Shown: piece after piece, positions 5,754 to 6,036 of the stretch
Numbering within the stretch: position 1 is the stretch's first letter
How the letters are laid out: each line of letters opens with the position of its first letter
Assembly: GCA_964574335.1 (NCBI GenBank)
Contig: CAZNNH010000263.1
Location: forward strand, 1 to 6,036
Length of the DNA: 6,036 nt
Source of the DNA: CAZNNH01 sp964574335
Lineage (GTDB): Bacteria; Acidobacteriota; Vicinamibacteria; Fen-336
Direction: 5' to 3'
The notes under the pieces: model-generated
What the model saw: the letters and a program-made list of their open reading frames with translations, nothing else
What the model was told of the DNA's origin: nothing
Databases searched by the model: none
Made by a program: the position numbers and the translations under genes

Positions 5754-6036
5754 ATGGATTTCGCCAGATTTCGCCGAAAGCTCCGCTTGGCAGCGGCCCT
5801 AGTGGGCGCCGTGTGCCTTCTGAGCGTGACGTCTCTTCAAGCGCAGACGACCAACGCGTCCGTGTCGGGCGCCGTCCAGGACACCCAAGGTGGCGTCCTG
5901 CCCGGGGCCAGCGTGACGCTCACCAGCAACACGACCGGCGCCGCCCTGTCGGCCACCACCGACGCCCAGGGGCGGTTCGTCTTCCCCGTCGTGCGGCCGG
6001 CGACCTACACCCTCCAGGCCAGCATGCAGGGCTTCA
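5754..6036 (+). CDS. N-terminal part of a TonB-dependent receptor with carboxypeptidase-regulatory-like domain
   Basis: The first 94 residues are visible; the gene continues past the right edge. Residues 1-30 form a signal peptide: a basic start (R5, R7, R8, K9, R11), a hydrophobic core (12-26) and a likely cleavage after LQA (28-30). Residues about 34-94 are a carboxypeptidase-regulatory-like beta-sandwich, recognisable by VSGAVQDTQGGVLPGASVTL (38-57), the DAQGRFVFP turn and the PATYTLQASMQGF end. In Acidobacteriota this domain sits at the N-terminus of Oar-like TonB-dependent outer-membrane receptors, so the same is expected here, but the plug and barrel are not in the window. The start was chosen for its GAGGAG site; an ATG at 5730 would add eight residues. 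The C-terminal fragment at 1-907 is of the same general family. It is transcribed away from the ASST-like gene, behind a long repeat-bearing leader. Confidence 0.92.
   Translation, partial: MDFARFRRKLRLAAALVGAVCLLSVTSLQAQTTNASVSGAVQDTQGGVLPGASVTLTSNTTGAALSATTDAQGRFVFPVVRPATYTLQASMQGF

Noticed and set aside
4895..5755. 286-codon minus-strand frame covering most of the intergenic region
   Set aside because: Composition is Ser/Arg/Pro/Gly-heavy with irregular codon third positions. It has no signal peptide or domain and covers the repeat and stem-forming sequences.

Overview
The window is high-GC DNA, most likely from an Acidobacteriota-type bacterium. The evidence is two Oar-like outer-membrane TonB-dependent receptors of the style greatly expanded in that phylum (one with an N-terminal carboxypeptidase-regulatory-like domain), almost exclusive G/C at third codon positions, and an arylsulfotransferase-like membrane protein. 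This assignment is inferred from family style, not from a database search.

Layout, left to right. Positions 1-907 (+) hold the last 301 residues of a receptor that begins outside the window, followed by a textbook intrinsic terminator at 934-972. Converging on it from the other strand is one very large gene, 4654 down to 1073 (-). It encodes a 1193-residue protein with about 15 predicted membrane helices and a C-terminal six-bladed propeller related to bacterial arylsulfate sulfotransferase (ASST). A short reading frame (4860-4651, -) with a good ribosome binding site ends in an ATGA overlap with the start of the large gene, which has no Shine-Dalgarno of its own. The two may form a coupled pair, but the short frame is only tentatively real. 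Positions 4861-5753 contain no convincing gene. This stretch is lower in G+C near its right end and holds several inverted repeats, a 12-bp stem that fits best as plus-strand RNA, and a 13-bp direct repeat spaced by 21 bp. At 5754 (+) a second receptor begins, with signal peptide and carboxypeptidase-regulatory-like domain, and runs off the right edge.

How they may work together. The receptors are envelope proteins for uptake or binding of an unknown ligand at the outer membrane. The large protein is predicted to sit in the inner membrane with its propeller in the periplasm. Nothing in the sequence shows a shared substrate. The genes are separated by a terminator on one side and divergent starts on the other, so they are probably independent transcription units. 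The most unusual items are the membrane-helix/ASST-propeller fusion, its apparent lack of the ASST active-site arginine, the small overlapping upstream frame, and the repeat-rich leader of the right-hand receptor.
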